Below, one piece after another: positions 25,980-36,946 of a DNA stretch of 64,000 bases. The DNA lies in NCBI RefSeq assembly GCF_047663525.1, contig NC_092591.1, positions 25,949,001 through 26,013,000 of the forward strand. Direction: 5' to 3'. The stretch comes from Anas platyrhynchos (lineage: Eukaryota; Chordata; Aves; Anseriformes; Anatidae). The notes beneath the pieces were generated by a model that saw only the letters and a program-made list of their open reading frames with translations, was not told the DNA's origin and searched no databases. The position numbers and the translations under genes were made by a program. Each line of letters begins with the position of its first letter. Position 1 is the first letter of the stretch.

Positions 25980-26560
25980 CTTGAAGTAGCAGAGCAAAAG
26001 AAAAGGAATTTTCAATTTAACGAGAGCGCTGACATTCTGTTACACAATTCGATCTCGTCTATTTACCTGCTCTTAAAAAACACAAGACACTAAACAGAAA
26101 TGCTGAATGCATCCAGTCTGCAGTGCCATAGGTGTCTGAATGCATCCGTAGCTTCCCTCTCACTCATCAGTGTAATTGTTGTCATGTTATTCCATTTTTT
26201 GATTAGTCTGGGCCGCCGAGCTCCAAGCTTTTTCTGGCCAAACGTTCTTCTGCTGGTTGTCATGGTGACTGCATTGTTAGCGGGGAGAAAGGCTCTGTTG
26301 TCTGCCATTGTTCTGTTGTGCTTTAGGTAATGCACGAGGCATCACAAGTGAAGTGGATGGACCTTTTTTGCTCGGCAGCATTGCCGAGTATTGAAAATCT
26401 CCCATAAAAAAGGAGCAAATAGGCCCTGACCAAAGAAATAACCAAGTTCCTTTTTAAAAGAAAGTGCGCGTTGTTGTAAAGAGGTAAAACAGCGCCAACG
26501 ATTAACTGAATAATCTAAGAAAATGCTATAGAAATTATATTTATTACAAGAACAATTGCC
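25980..26560. promoter_or_regulatory. Putative conserved non-coding enhancer block A
   Basis: About 580 bp stand out from the flanks by higher complexity, absence of simple repeats and retained CpGs (for example GAGAGCGCTGAC, GGGCCGCCGAGC, GTGCGCGTTG, CAGCGCCAACG). It holds a 12-bp word CTGAATGCATCC twice (26,103-26,114 and 26,136-26,147). An RFX X-box-like palindrome GTTGTCATGGTGAC lies at 26,256-26,269. There is a SOX-like CCATTGTTC (26,307) and a 7-bp inverted repeat CTCGGCA / TGCCGAG around a GCAT loop (26,371-26,388). Both strands are open for 75-80 codons between 26,090 and 26,335, but neither peptide shows a known domain, so a regulatory reading is favoured. Conservation is inferred from texture, not measured. 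Confidence 0.4.
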
Positions 26561-26919
26561 AGGACTTGAATGTTACTATACAAAACTAACCATTTTGCAA
26601 TTTAGCTTGAATATAGTTTTTAATGACACGGTTTTAGCATCACTTATTTCTCTCCATTTTACAGTGTCATTTGAACCTGATTCTATTTAGCTTAAAACAC
26701 TACACTTTAAGAGGTGAATGTAATAATTTGTTGTCAGAAATTTCATCCACAAATGCCTCCCTTTTTGAGCAAGCTACCACAATTAGTTTATTACTTTGTG
26801 TATCGCTGTCAGATTGGGTTCTTTTCTTTTCCTCACCCCTTTCTCCCCTCCCTCCCCCAATAAATGAGTATTTGCTCCACTATTAATCTGAAAAACAAAC
26901 AAACAAAAAAACCATCATG

Positions 26920-27130
26920 CACTATTCACAGTTTTGACTTTGATGTTCAGACATTTGCTTTAAGAGATACCTCAAATCAGAAGAACATTAGGGGGGAAAC
27001 CCTAAGAAAGTTTGTCAAAGGCACCTTTGCTTATTTAAATCGATCATGGGGCAAAATATTTGCTTTAAATTGTGATTAATTAACAGCCAACAGCAATTTA
27101 TGGTTTCAAGATCGAACATAAAGCCAAGGT
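26920..27130. promoter_or_regulatory. Putative conserved non-coding element B
   Basis: A repeat-free block contains an inverted pair of TCF/nuclear-receptor-like half-sites, CAAAGG-CA-CCTTTG (27,016-27,029). Further on come ATTTAAATCGATCATGGGG and TGATTAATTAAC, a POU/homeodomain-type word near 27,075. It lies 350 bp from block A and may belong to the same regulatory cluster. The gap between them is AT-rich and less distinctive. Confidence 0.3.
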
Positions 27131-27674
27131 AAAATCACAACTGCCTATAAAAGTCACTAGTACATGGTTCAAGTACATGTGATTTTCAGCCTATATTCAG
27201 ATTCACCTGCTAACACCATTAGGGGAAAGCAGCAGGGCACCAGCATTTCCCTTCTGTCATTCCAGGGGAAAAAACACCTTCCAGCAGAACCTGTCACTGG
27301 ATGTCACCAAAGTTCCATGGATTTGCAGAAAAAACAGCACTAATTTATCAATAAAACTCTAGAGTCTTCAAGTGAGCAGGCAGAAATGCCTGTTGCAGGT
27401 AGCCCAGCATACCTGTAAAACAGTTGGGGTACACCCACTGTCTGTTGAGCATCTACTGGGGTTCACCCCAGCATGATGCAGCTCAGTGATGTGTCTTTAA
27501 TGGGCTGGTGTCCCACAGGCCCAGGTGAAATTTCACAGTCAGGTGAGATTTCGGCTGATGCCACAGGCTTTGCCTATTCTGCAAAACTGCACTAAGTGGC
27601 TGAAGTAGGGCTGTGATACCTGTTAACATATTTTTTCCTATTCACTTTTGTAAAATGAGAATGACATTTGACCC

Positions 27675-27698
27675 TTTTTTTTTTTTTTTTTTTTTTTT
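27675..27698. repeat. Poly(T) tract, 24 nt, followed by CTCCCCAG
   Basis: T24 then CTCCCCAG at 27,699-27,706. This forms a textbook-looking splice-acceptor string, but no coding frame with a recognisable domain follows. Confidence 0.95.
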
Positions 27699-29154
27699 CT
27701 CCCCAGAATTCTTGGTCTGGATTGTTCCTGGAGCCCGGCAGGGCTGGGACTGTTCCATACCCACTGTGTCTCCTGCACTGGGGACTGCTGGTGCCACACA
27801 CTGAGTGCCTGAAAGAAGCCTTTGCCTCTCAGGTTCTCAGCACCACCACTTGTCAGACTGGGAGTCTAAAAGGAAAAATGATCCAGTAAAAATAGGAGAA
27901 ACTGATTTTCTTGCAGGGGGAACAATACGAGCACATAATCCACAGAGTATCTCTTTAACTAATGCCAAAATAGTTTAGGTGAAAATGGAAAAAAAAAATT
28001 GCCAGAAATATGAAACTTTTAAGTATCTATTATTCACAACAGAAAAGTGGTTTGTCCTTTGGGTGGAAAAAAGAAGATTGTCCCATCATGGTGCCCATGC
28101 ACTTTTAAAGCCTAAGAGTGGGGATTTCAAAAATAATGAAGTGACTTGGGCACCTGCGGCAAATTGACTTCCCATGGGTATTACGTATCCCCCAAATCCT
28201 TGTTATTTCTAACATTTTTATCCTCGGAAATTACTTTTAAAAACTGAAGAAATGGGCAGTCTTCATACAAATAGTCACCAGATGTAAATGCTGACATGAT
28301 TCTCTACTTTGAGCTCCTCTCAGGCCCTGCTGGCCTTTCACAAGCACGAGCAGCAGTGACCACATCCAGGCCACTTTCTGCAGCGGGCACAGGTCTGGCC
28401 ACAGCTGGACCCCTTTCTTCCTGCTCGCCCCTGCCCTGGGCACAGCCAGGCGCTCAGGCACCTCTGAGGCTGGGGGACAAGTCAGCATACAACATGCTTG
28501 TGGATATGCAAGCAGATTGTTTACTTGCACAGCAGAAGCAGGTCTGCACGCAGCCTTACATCAGCTAATGCCAGCCTCGTCTACAGCAGAGGTGTAATTG
28601 CTATTGAATTCCTAATTCTCTTTTAATTCTATGAAATTGCTATATAGACCTGTTCATTTTACTCTTATAAAATTCAGGAGGGCTTTTCCATAAGGGATAG
28701 CTTCAGAAACATTAAAATAGGACAATTGCTGTTTTTTGGAGAGCTCTATTGCAAGTGTATTGCCTTCTCAGCTGGAAAGGATGATTACTGATGTCTGAAA
28801 AAGGTACTTACAGCTTAGTACACAGTAAACATGTATTCTGTTTTTCTTTTGCTCTGTTAAACAATATAATACATAGCAAAAAATCTACAGAAATAGCAAT
28901 CAAAACAGACACACTTTAAGAAGAATCCCAATGCTTCTTAATTTGTACTTCATTCCTCCCATCAGCATTTCCACCGGCATTCATCACTGAATATTCATTC
29001 CTGCTTCTGGCTCCGGGCTGAGTGTGGCAGCAGCCACCAGAGTCACACAGGTATTGCCACCGAGAGGGTGACAAGACGTCCTCCATCCCCCAGCCTTCCC
29101 TGGTTTGGGATTGCCGGGCTCCCCACCAGACCCCTTTCCCCTGCCTGATGCGCT

Positions 29155-29345
29155 GAGAGCTCCCCCTCCTGTTGCAGTCAACGTTAACCGCAGTCGACAG
29201 ATTAATATTATTACCTCATTTTAATTAATTCCTCTCCTCGACTCAAAAAAGCACATCTGGTGCTTTTCAGAGCCAGACAAAGATTCTTTCCTCCCATCCT
29301 CTCCTGAACATCAATTAATAACTTGGCAACAAAGAGAAAATAAGA
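29155..29345. promoter_or_regulatory. Putative conserved non-coding element C
   Basis: The block carries AACGTTAACCG, CGCAGTCGACAG, ATTTTAATTAATTCC and CATCAATTAATAACTTGGC. These are HNF1-like and homeodomain-like words with surviving CpGs in otherwise AT-rich DNA. It ends just before a (GA)n microsatellite. No promoter architecture or coding potential is evident. The call rests on motif density only. Confidence 0.25.
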
Positions 29346-29375
29346 GTTTGTTCTGCATACCTAACAGTCAGAAGT

Positions 29376-29402
29376 GAGAGAGAGAGAGAGAGAGAGAGAG
29401 AA
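29376..29402. repeat. (GA)n microsatellite
   Basis: Thirteen perfect GA units; a purine/pyrimidine mirror repeat. Confidence 0.95.
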
Positions 29403-30422
29403 GGGACTTGCTCTAGACAGGGATCAAGGAAAATGACAACTGCTAAATCTTCCGTGTTCCTGCACCTCAGCAGGGCTTATCAGGACAAGCCAGAGCAACA
29501 CAACTACTGTGTCTAGGCTGTTTTCAGGCCAAGGTTGTCTCACATCTGTTTAACTTGAAGTGCAAAGAGAAGAGATGCTGAATTGTTTACAGCTGTCTGG
29601 GTGGGGGGCTCAGAAGGCAATTACAGCCCTTGCTACCAACGTTTCCTCCCACAGGCCCACACTTCAACTTCCAAATGAGAGCAACTCCACTCCTAGAATT
29701 TCGAAAAGCTCTCTCCTAATAAAACCAGAAAAAAACGCAGCTTCTTGAGCCCCCAGTCTGTCCTGTGAACATAACACGGTAACCAGGTGGGATGAAGATG
29801 ATGAGGATGAAGACCGCTGAACAGTTCTCATGAGCAGGTGGAGCTCTCTCTGTTTGACTAGAGAGATGAAAATCAAGTTCAAAGGAGACTTCATTCACAA
29901 AATAAAATAAAATAAAAATAATTAAAAAAATCACTAAGGACACAAATTTGTTACAATCAGTTGGAAATTAAAAAACGTATATTATTTTTCAGGCTTCTGC
30001 AGAGCAAGACTCTGCTTTCATAGGTGTTGTGATACACAAGGAGTAATGATGCAGAAGCCCACTAAGTCAAAAAGCAATGTGAGATAAGATTTGAACTACA
30101 GAACTAGTTTTCAGAAAGTGAACTGGTGCCACATTGTTTTGTTTTTGTCTACAGGCAACTTGATGACATCAGTTCTTCAGTTCTTATTGGAAAGACGGGC
30201 TTTGAAATTACTGTCAAAATTTAATTCCTTCATTCAGACTTGACATTATTGCAAACTCCAAAATTCAGGTTTCTATGTTGCTTGGGAGCTTGACTCTCCC
30301 TTTGCCTCAACATTGGAACAGCTGTCTTCCTTTCTGTCCATTTTATTTTCTTTTTTTTTTTTTTAAGCCATTTTGTTTTTTAAACTGAAATCACAAAAGA
30401 GTGGTGCACGTTCTGTTTGTGG

Positions 30423-30444
30423 TTTTTTTTTTTTTTTTTTTTTT
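30423..30444. repeat. Poly(T) tract, 22 nt
   Basis: Pure T run; a second T-rich run (14 T) lies at 30,351-30,364. Confidence 0.95.
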
Positions 30445-30944
30445 CTTTTGAGCTACAACTCCAAACAAAAACTCTTCTTAGGAACCCAAATTTTTAATGC
30501 CCAAATACCTTGTGGTATTTTTGGATGGAGTTAGATGCATAAACAATTATACTTAAAAAATCAAAACAGACATTAAAATGGGATGAAAAAAATGCATTTA
30601 TGCATATTTTATAACAAACACAAACAAATTTTGCATCAGAAAGAAAAATTCCTCACAGAAGATAGATTTTAATAGATAGGAAATACATTTCATTACAACT
30701 AAACTAGATCCTTAAAAATAAGGAAAAACAACAACAACAAAAACCAATAGCTAGCTGCTGATGAACATGGAATTAAAAATAAATTAATAAATAATAATAA
30801 GAAGAAATTAATTAAGCTGTATAAAACATGAGCTACGGCAAACTACAAGTATGTCCGCTGTTAAAACTTGCTTCAAAACTGCTATTCTATTTTTATTATA
30901 GACCTGCAAGTCACAAAACAATATAGGGACCGGAGCAGTGTTAG

Positions 30945-31305
30945 CTAATCTGCCATAATCCTTTCAACTCTTTGAAAGAACAACAAGCGGTTGATAAGCA
31001 GGGTCAGGCTAGGTCAGGATTTCGATGGGAGACATCTAAGGAATGCCTAGGTGCTTCAGGAAGGGGATGTGACTGATTTAGCAAGCCAGCCACATTGGCA
31101 AGCTTGCTCTCCACTCCACTTTGGTAATGAGCAAACGGAGCAGACCATGTGCTACTGAAGGGGTAACCTTTTGGGGGAGATATAATAACAGAAATCCCGA
31201 TTGAGACATTATATTACCCTTTCACCTGGCAGTAGCTTCAACTAACACCAGCACAAATACGTGCATTTTGTTGGCTGGCTGACTGGATAGACAATTTTCC
31301 ACATC
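30945..31305 (+). mobile_element. Fossil 5S-rRNA-derived SINE (AmnSINE1/SINE3-like)
   Basis: The first ~117 bp align with 5S rRNA. GCCATA near 30,952 matches the 5' part. ATAAGCAGGGTC (30,994-31,005) corresponds to box A, and GGTCAGGATTTCGATGGGAG (31,012-31,031) to box C. GGAATGCCTAGGTGCTTCAG (31,040-31,059) corresponds to the 3' stem. Downstream the resemblance continues into the body of known vertebrate 5S-SINEs: GTAACCTTTTGGGGGAGATA around 31,162, matching the usual CCTTTCGGATGAGAC block; CAGAAATCCCGA, matching ACCGAGGTCCTGA; and CTGACTGGATAGACAATTTTCC-like sequence near 31,285. This makes it a retroposon, not a stray 5S pseudogene. Such elements stopped moving before modern birds arose. 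Related amniote copies have been exapted as enhancers, so survival here is notable. The 3' boundary is uncertain. Confidence 0.75.
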
Positions 31306-33093
31306 CAGTCCTAAAATTTGTAGTGCATTTTCAGATGCTGTTAGACCACAGTGTAAGCCATATTGTCAACCTGTTGTCTTAATTCACTTCACTCCTACAC
31401 ACTTTGGATGTGTGGAAAATATATTTCTGTAAAACACTTATGAATTGCAGGAGTACCAGCTGCACCCATTCCAGTTATCACCTGCATCAAGTCTAGTATT
31501 GGTTTTAACTGATAATATAATCAAAAAATAAATTAAAAATGGATGCTACGTCATACCAGTATTTTTATTTCATCCACCACAAAGTTCTCATCTGAAACAC
31601 AAAAATGAATGAGGTCAAATTGTTTTAGAAGTATGTACCTTGTATTTCTGAATTGCCATGCATTGTGCTGGCAAAAAAAAACAACCACCCTGCAAGAAAT
31701 ATTTCATTGAAAAGTCAGTATCTGTGGGTTACTGAAAGAAACATAGCTGTTTCAATGAAAAGAGTAAAAGCCTCTCTCTCAGCCCTCATTTCATGCTTTT
31801 TTCTTTCCACTGAGCATATTTTAAGAACTAATCAGCCTTATAAAAGGTACCACTGTTAATCTACTGTTTGTCTTCGTCTTCACTGCAGCTGCTTAGTAGA
31901 TAGAGAGCAAACAAAACCAGAATTAAGGTCATTCCATTTAAATCCTTCAGAGTGGAAGACAAGGACTAAATTATTGCTGAGAATTACATGAAGGAAAAGC
32001 CCAGGATAAGATAACTAATGTTTATTATTTGCCAGACCTATAGTGGCACTGCATTTACATATTTGTGAAGGGATTACATGAACATTTTCTGAGATTAATT
32101 GGTAGCATGGGGAGATTCACTGATATACTGTCCTCACAACTTTAATGTATGCTCCTCTGCTCTCAAAGACACATATGCAGCACATATGTCTAGAAAGAAA
32201 TAACCCAAACCTACCAGTTACCATCAGCTGTTACACATGAAGTGTAATGACTTTTATTTTCACATAAATAAAATACAAAGGAGACTACACCCACATTGCA
32301 GTTCATCATACCGCACAGGTTTGAATCACACAGGATCATTGTAAAGACCTTAACAGATGATTTTGCTTTCCTTCACTAGACACCGTAAACCTGTATTTTC
32401 ACATCTTTGAGGCAGAAGGAGCAATAGCACAAAACATCTCTTTTATGCTAATAACAGGAAATCATTTCACAGTAGTCAAATCTGAGTAGAAAATGAGTGG
32501 TCAAATAAGTAGAAAATCTTTTGACCATCAAGAATCCACAAGCTTTTCCTTCAAATTAGGAAATATTCCCTGGGAGCTACTCTATAAATAATACATGGTG
32601 GGTTTTAGTGTAATCTTTAGTGTGAGAACACGCTTGCTTTAGAGCCAACAGTAATACCACTTCAAGGAGGAAATGCTGTGTGAAGAGAGGATCTTGCAGC
32701 TCTCTCCCACTTTAAAATCAAGTGCATTGGCTCCACCGTGCCTCCAGCCCCCAGGAGCCTGATGGCTACAAGCCCTGAGTCAGCGGACAGCCCCAGCCCC
32801 TGGCGCGGCATGGAGGCCTAGCCTGTCAGGCTGCCGTGTGCCAGCCTAGGCCTCCCGCACATAGCCTTGCATACACTGGCGCCAGGCAGCACTTAGAGGT
32901 GGGTGTGAAATATTCACAAAGGAAACAAGAGGAACAGTACGTCCTGGTGGGGTTATCTTGCTTGCCCAAGCACGTTTCAGATAGGCAAAGGCAAGCTGTC
33001 AGCATTCTGGTCTGGACTGGGAGCACTGCAGGCTCCAGTGAGAGATGTCACCACTTCAATCAATGGTTTTGATATGCAGTAAGCCTCAAACAC
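31306..33093. other. Unique DNA with a GC-rich patch, no gene seen
   Basis: 32,720-32,880 is GC- and CpG-richer (GCCCCTGGCGCGGCATGG, ACACTGGCGCCAGGCAGC) directly upstream of the solo LTR. It is too short for a CpG island and has no recognised promoter elements. Confidence 0.45.
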
Positions 33094-33098
33094 TCAAC
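33094..33098. repeat. Left target-site duplication (TCAAC) of the solo LTR
   Basis: The five bases TCAAC immediately precede the LTR's TGT and are repeated exactly at 33,644-33,648 directly after its ACA. This fixes both ends of the insertion and implies that the intervening 545 bp arrived as one integration. Confidence 0.85.
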
Positions 33099-33643
33099 TG
33101 TCCTGATTTTGGCTGGGATAGAGTTAATTTTCCTCCTCGTAGCTGGTATGGTGCAGTATTTTGGGTTTAAAATGAGAATGCTGATGACACACAATGCTTT
33201 AGTTGGTGCGGATCAGTGCTCGCACAGAGCCGACGACTTCCCAGCCTCTCAGAGTTACCGCCCTGCCAGCAGCTGGTCTGGGGGTGCACCAGGAGGTGAG
33301 AGGGGACAGAGCCATCACAGCTGACACAGTCTGGCCACGGGTATGTCCCATACCTTATGGCCTCATGCTGAGCAATAAAACCGGGGGAGCTGGCTGGGCT
33401 GCAGGTGTTTGGGAGCTGCCTGGACAGTGGGTGGTGAACAATTGCATCATGCATCACTTGTGTTGTATTTTATCATTACTACTAGTAGTAATAATTCCTT
33501 TCCTTCTGTCCTATTAAACTGTCTTTATGTCAACATGTTTTTTTTTTTTTAATCTTTTTTCAAAACTCTTTCCCTCAACTAACAGGTGTGGGGGGGGAGC
33601 AAACGGCTGCATGGTGCTTACCTGCCTGCTGGGTTAAACCACA
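33099..33643 (+). mobile_element. Avian ERVL-type solo LTR with 5-bp target-site duplication
   Basis: A 545-bp element starts TGTCCTGATTTTGGCTGGGA and ends GGGTTAAACCACA, so its ends are the TGT...ACA retroviral form. It is flanked on both sides by the same five bases, TCAAC (33,094-33,098 and 33,644-33,648). A 5-bp duplication is typical of ERVL-class integration. Internal landmarks match a very common bird LTR: the opening GGCTGGGATAGAGTTAAT, a degenerate TATA region CAATAAAA (33,373), TGCATCACTTGTGTTGTAT, the polyadenylation word ATTAAA (33,513), and a GC-rich 3' part AACGGCTGCATGGTGCTTA. No gag, pol or env sequence lies beside it, so it is a solo LTR left by recombination between the two LTRs of a provirus. 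It is a relic. Any regulatory influence on neighbours is unknown. Confidence 0.92.
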
Positions 33644-33648
33644 TCAAC
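33644..33648. repeat. Right target-site duplication (TCAAC) of the solo LTR
   Basis: Exact copy of the five bases before the LTR, placed right after the terminal ACA. Its survival unmutated fits a moderately young insertion. Five matching bases also have a small chance of being coincidental, but the TGT...ACA boundaries coincide with them. Confidence 0.85.
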
Positions 33649-34722
33649 CACCATGAACTTGCAAATGGCCTCGGAACAGCCTTTGTTTTACTATCCCTGC
33701 CTTCCTCCCTACAATGCAAACATGACACTTTTGATCTGACATCATTTGATTTCCCCAGCCTCCTTGCACAGCCTGATTTCACTCATCTAAGAGGGGGTCT
33801 GAGCAACAGACATCTAATCACAGCTTTTTCATCTCAGCTTTGATGGGTGACACAAGCCTGGCAGAAGGTGGACATGGAGCAGGGATCCTCTTGGAGCTGG
33901 GACCACCCAGCTGCCAGGTCTCCCAGAGTTTGTGGACCATGTGCACTATCCCACTGACTTTCTAGGGACTGGAAGAGCTTGGGATGGGAGACCTGCATTG
34001 GCCCCTCAGATAGCTTGGAAGTGCAAGGAGTCATCATCAGGTACATCCTTTCTTCTAAAAATTCACCTGACTATGATTCATTTTGTGTGGTTCTCCTGGA
34101 CTCATCAGTAAGAAGATGAACTGAAAAAAAATAAAATAGCAGGGTCATAATTCTTTCAGGTGTCATTGGTACCTGTGGAATTTCTTGGAATGTCCTCAAG
34201 TAGAATGTTCAGGGTGGAGCAAGAACAAAATAACTTTTTTTTCCTCCCCCTTTTTAAAAGGAATACAAGATAGAAAATATTGCTTTATGTTTTATTTTTC
34301 TCTGTGGAATATACCTGTCTGTATTCAAAAACCAAAGCTCTATCTGTGGTCATCTTACAAAACACTCCTTGGTTATCTTTATTTAGGACATAAACAGCTT
34401 TCGTGTCTTACCTAGGCTGGAAATCAGAGGACTTTCACTAAGAAAATGACAGCTGTATACAAACAACTGTTAGGTGTAATAATATTGAAGATAACAGTCA
34501 TTACTGGAGCCACTGAAGAAACACATAAAAATGCTAAAACTGTCACAGGTGGCATCTGCAAATAATGTCACTTGCATTTGTACAGCTCTGAAACATATTT
34601 TGAAACACTTACACAAAGATGCTGCTAACATAATCTACCACAGAAATGCTCCAAGGATGACAGAACTGCACAGGTAACAGCTAGAAATATGTATTAACAG
34701 GAAAATATTTTCCATTATGTGC

Positions 34723-34760
34723 ATATACATATATATATATATACATATATATATACACAC
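34723..34760. repeat. (TA)n/(CATA)n microsatellite
   Basis: Two runs of TA (seven and six units) joined by CATA and ending ACACAC. Self-complementary and cruciform-prone. Confidence 0.92.
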
Positions 34761-36929
34761 ATTTAAGATTCTGAGCCACATGCTGAAAGCAGTAAATATT
34801 GAAAACCTAACTTTAGCTTAGGATTTAACACCTTCCGTATCTGAAAAAGCAAGGACAGATATGCAGTGTTTTCTTATATGGACATAAATCCAGAAATAAT
34901 TTCCTCCTCATTTCCATTTGTTCCAAGAGATGCTGCTACTGCCTTGTTTACTGTTATAATCATTTCCAATCATGGCATTTGTGTGCCTTTTCAAATACTA
35001 AAATAATGAGAAGACCCAGAGCTCCAGGCTCTTCCTCTACCTACAGCTGCTGCAAGGGGCCAGAAGGGAGACAGGCCAGAGATCAACAAAAAGTCCTAAT
35101 AGACAGAGGCACAACCTGAGAAACACAGCATTGATTCTAGCCTTAATTTGTTGGAAAGCATTAATCAAGAAACAAGTCATCAACAGATGCATGTGATCTA
35201 ATGCACTGCGTGCATTTCTGTCAGCAAGGCACATGGGCTATGCTAGCAACTGCTAGTTCCTATAGGCTTGAACTTTAATTCTTAAATCATGGTGTAATGA
35301 GGAAGCCTGTAGCATACGGCATTAACAGTGAAACTGGAAAATAGATGTAACACTAGCTGAGTAGCTTAATAACATTTTCAAAAATAATTATAAGGCAACA
35401 AAATCATAAATGGCTTTATGTATCAATCATAAAGCACACCTTAATATTTTTACCAAGCTGAGCAAATAGTTGGGATGAAAAAGAAAATAGATAAAAGGAC
35501 TGTATGCAGGCTATGACTTCAGTTAAGGAACTAAGTTATTTATTTTTAAATGTTAGACTTCTGAAAGGAAGTTTCATAGGACTGCATTAAATAATTTATC
35601 TAACATAAAGAAGACATTATATTTGCATCATGTAAATATTGACTGACTTAGCTAATGAGTGGCTGTGTATAAACAGCCACCTTTTTTATTTCAACTGGAG
35701 TCTAGAGCAGACAGCTTTGTATATTTTACAGTCTCTTGTACCTGAGCCAACAATTGATAGTGCAGGAGATCAAAGCCTTGATATAGGGATGCCAAGCAAT
35801 TTGTGTATAAATGTGCTCCTTAAAAAGCGATAAGAGCACAAAAGAAGTTTTAAGATACTTTCGCCACAATTTAAATGGTAAATAGCTAATTACTCTGATG
35901 AGCTGTGTTGAAGTTTTACCTGATACTAAAAACATACCAACAGAATAAAAGCACAATTTTTTTTTCTACAAGTTTTGTAAATGAGAAAATATTTTAAGTT
36001 AGAAAGCAGCTATGCCTTATTCTGTTCTCAACAGAAATATTTCATTGAACTCCATAATTATTTCTTCATATTTTATATAGAACAGTTTTGTCTGCATAAT
36101 TTGACTATGATATTTAAAGAAATTAGTAAGAAAAAATGCCTTTAATGGCCATAAGATACTCAAAAGTAATATCAGTTCAATTACAGTCATTATTAACTCT
36201 TTCAAGTCACTATTGACACACTGAGTGATAACATTCAGTTCAAGACTCCAGCCTCTTCCTGGCTTCTCTAATAGTTGCACTGCCTAATTTAGAAATTGGC
36301 TTATGCTTCCACAAATCATTGTGTAAATAAAGGTCATTTGAACATATAAAAGCTGTAAGATGTCTTTTACAACCAGCTTGCCAGGACTCCAGTTCTGATC
36401 TGCAGAGCTTTAGGAAGTATTGCACCACGATGTATTCAGTCATTTTAAAATCTATGGGTTATGCTTTGATTTCCTATGTATGACTTGAAGGGTTAAATTG
36501 TGGGCACAAGTATTTTCTACTGCTATAACAAAGTACTTGGCTTCTTCACTTTTTATTATGCAATAAGAGACAACAAGTCAGAAGTACAAATGTAACTCTC
36601 ACTATGGCTCTTAGAAACAAACATTATAACCCTTTCTCTTGACTTGTTTTCTCATACTGTATCAACAAAATTGGCTAGAACAAAAGGGAAAGGTGAATAG
36701 CAGCTGAACAACAGATGCTTGTTTACTGCTGCGTAGTACTAGGAGGCACGCAGGATAGAGAGGAATAGTGAGAGAAAGGCTTCTCTCAATGCAGAAGCAT
36801 ATTTGAAAACATAAAAAGTAGCATTTTCCACTAGTTCTGCTGTTCTACAAATGAAGCAAGGAAACAGACTACACAACCAGCAATGGAATGCAGGATAGAA
36901 TTGTGTCTGAATGAGTTCTGCAATGATTT

Positions 36930-36946
36930 ACATATATATATATATA
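36930..36946. repeat. Short (TA)n microsatellite
   Basis: Eight TA units. Confidence 0.85.

Noticed and set aside
26371..26388. NFI palindrome reading of CTCGGCA/TGCCGAG
   Set aside because: The half-site spacing is six rather than the five bases of TTGGC-N5-GCCAA, and the outer bases differ. Kept only as an inverted repeat.
32315..32335. Box B-like AGGTTTGAATC suggesting a tRNA or SINE
   Set aside because: No box A at the required distance, no cloverleaf, and no tail.
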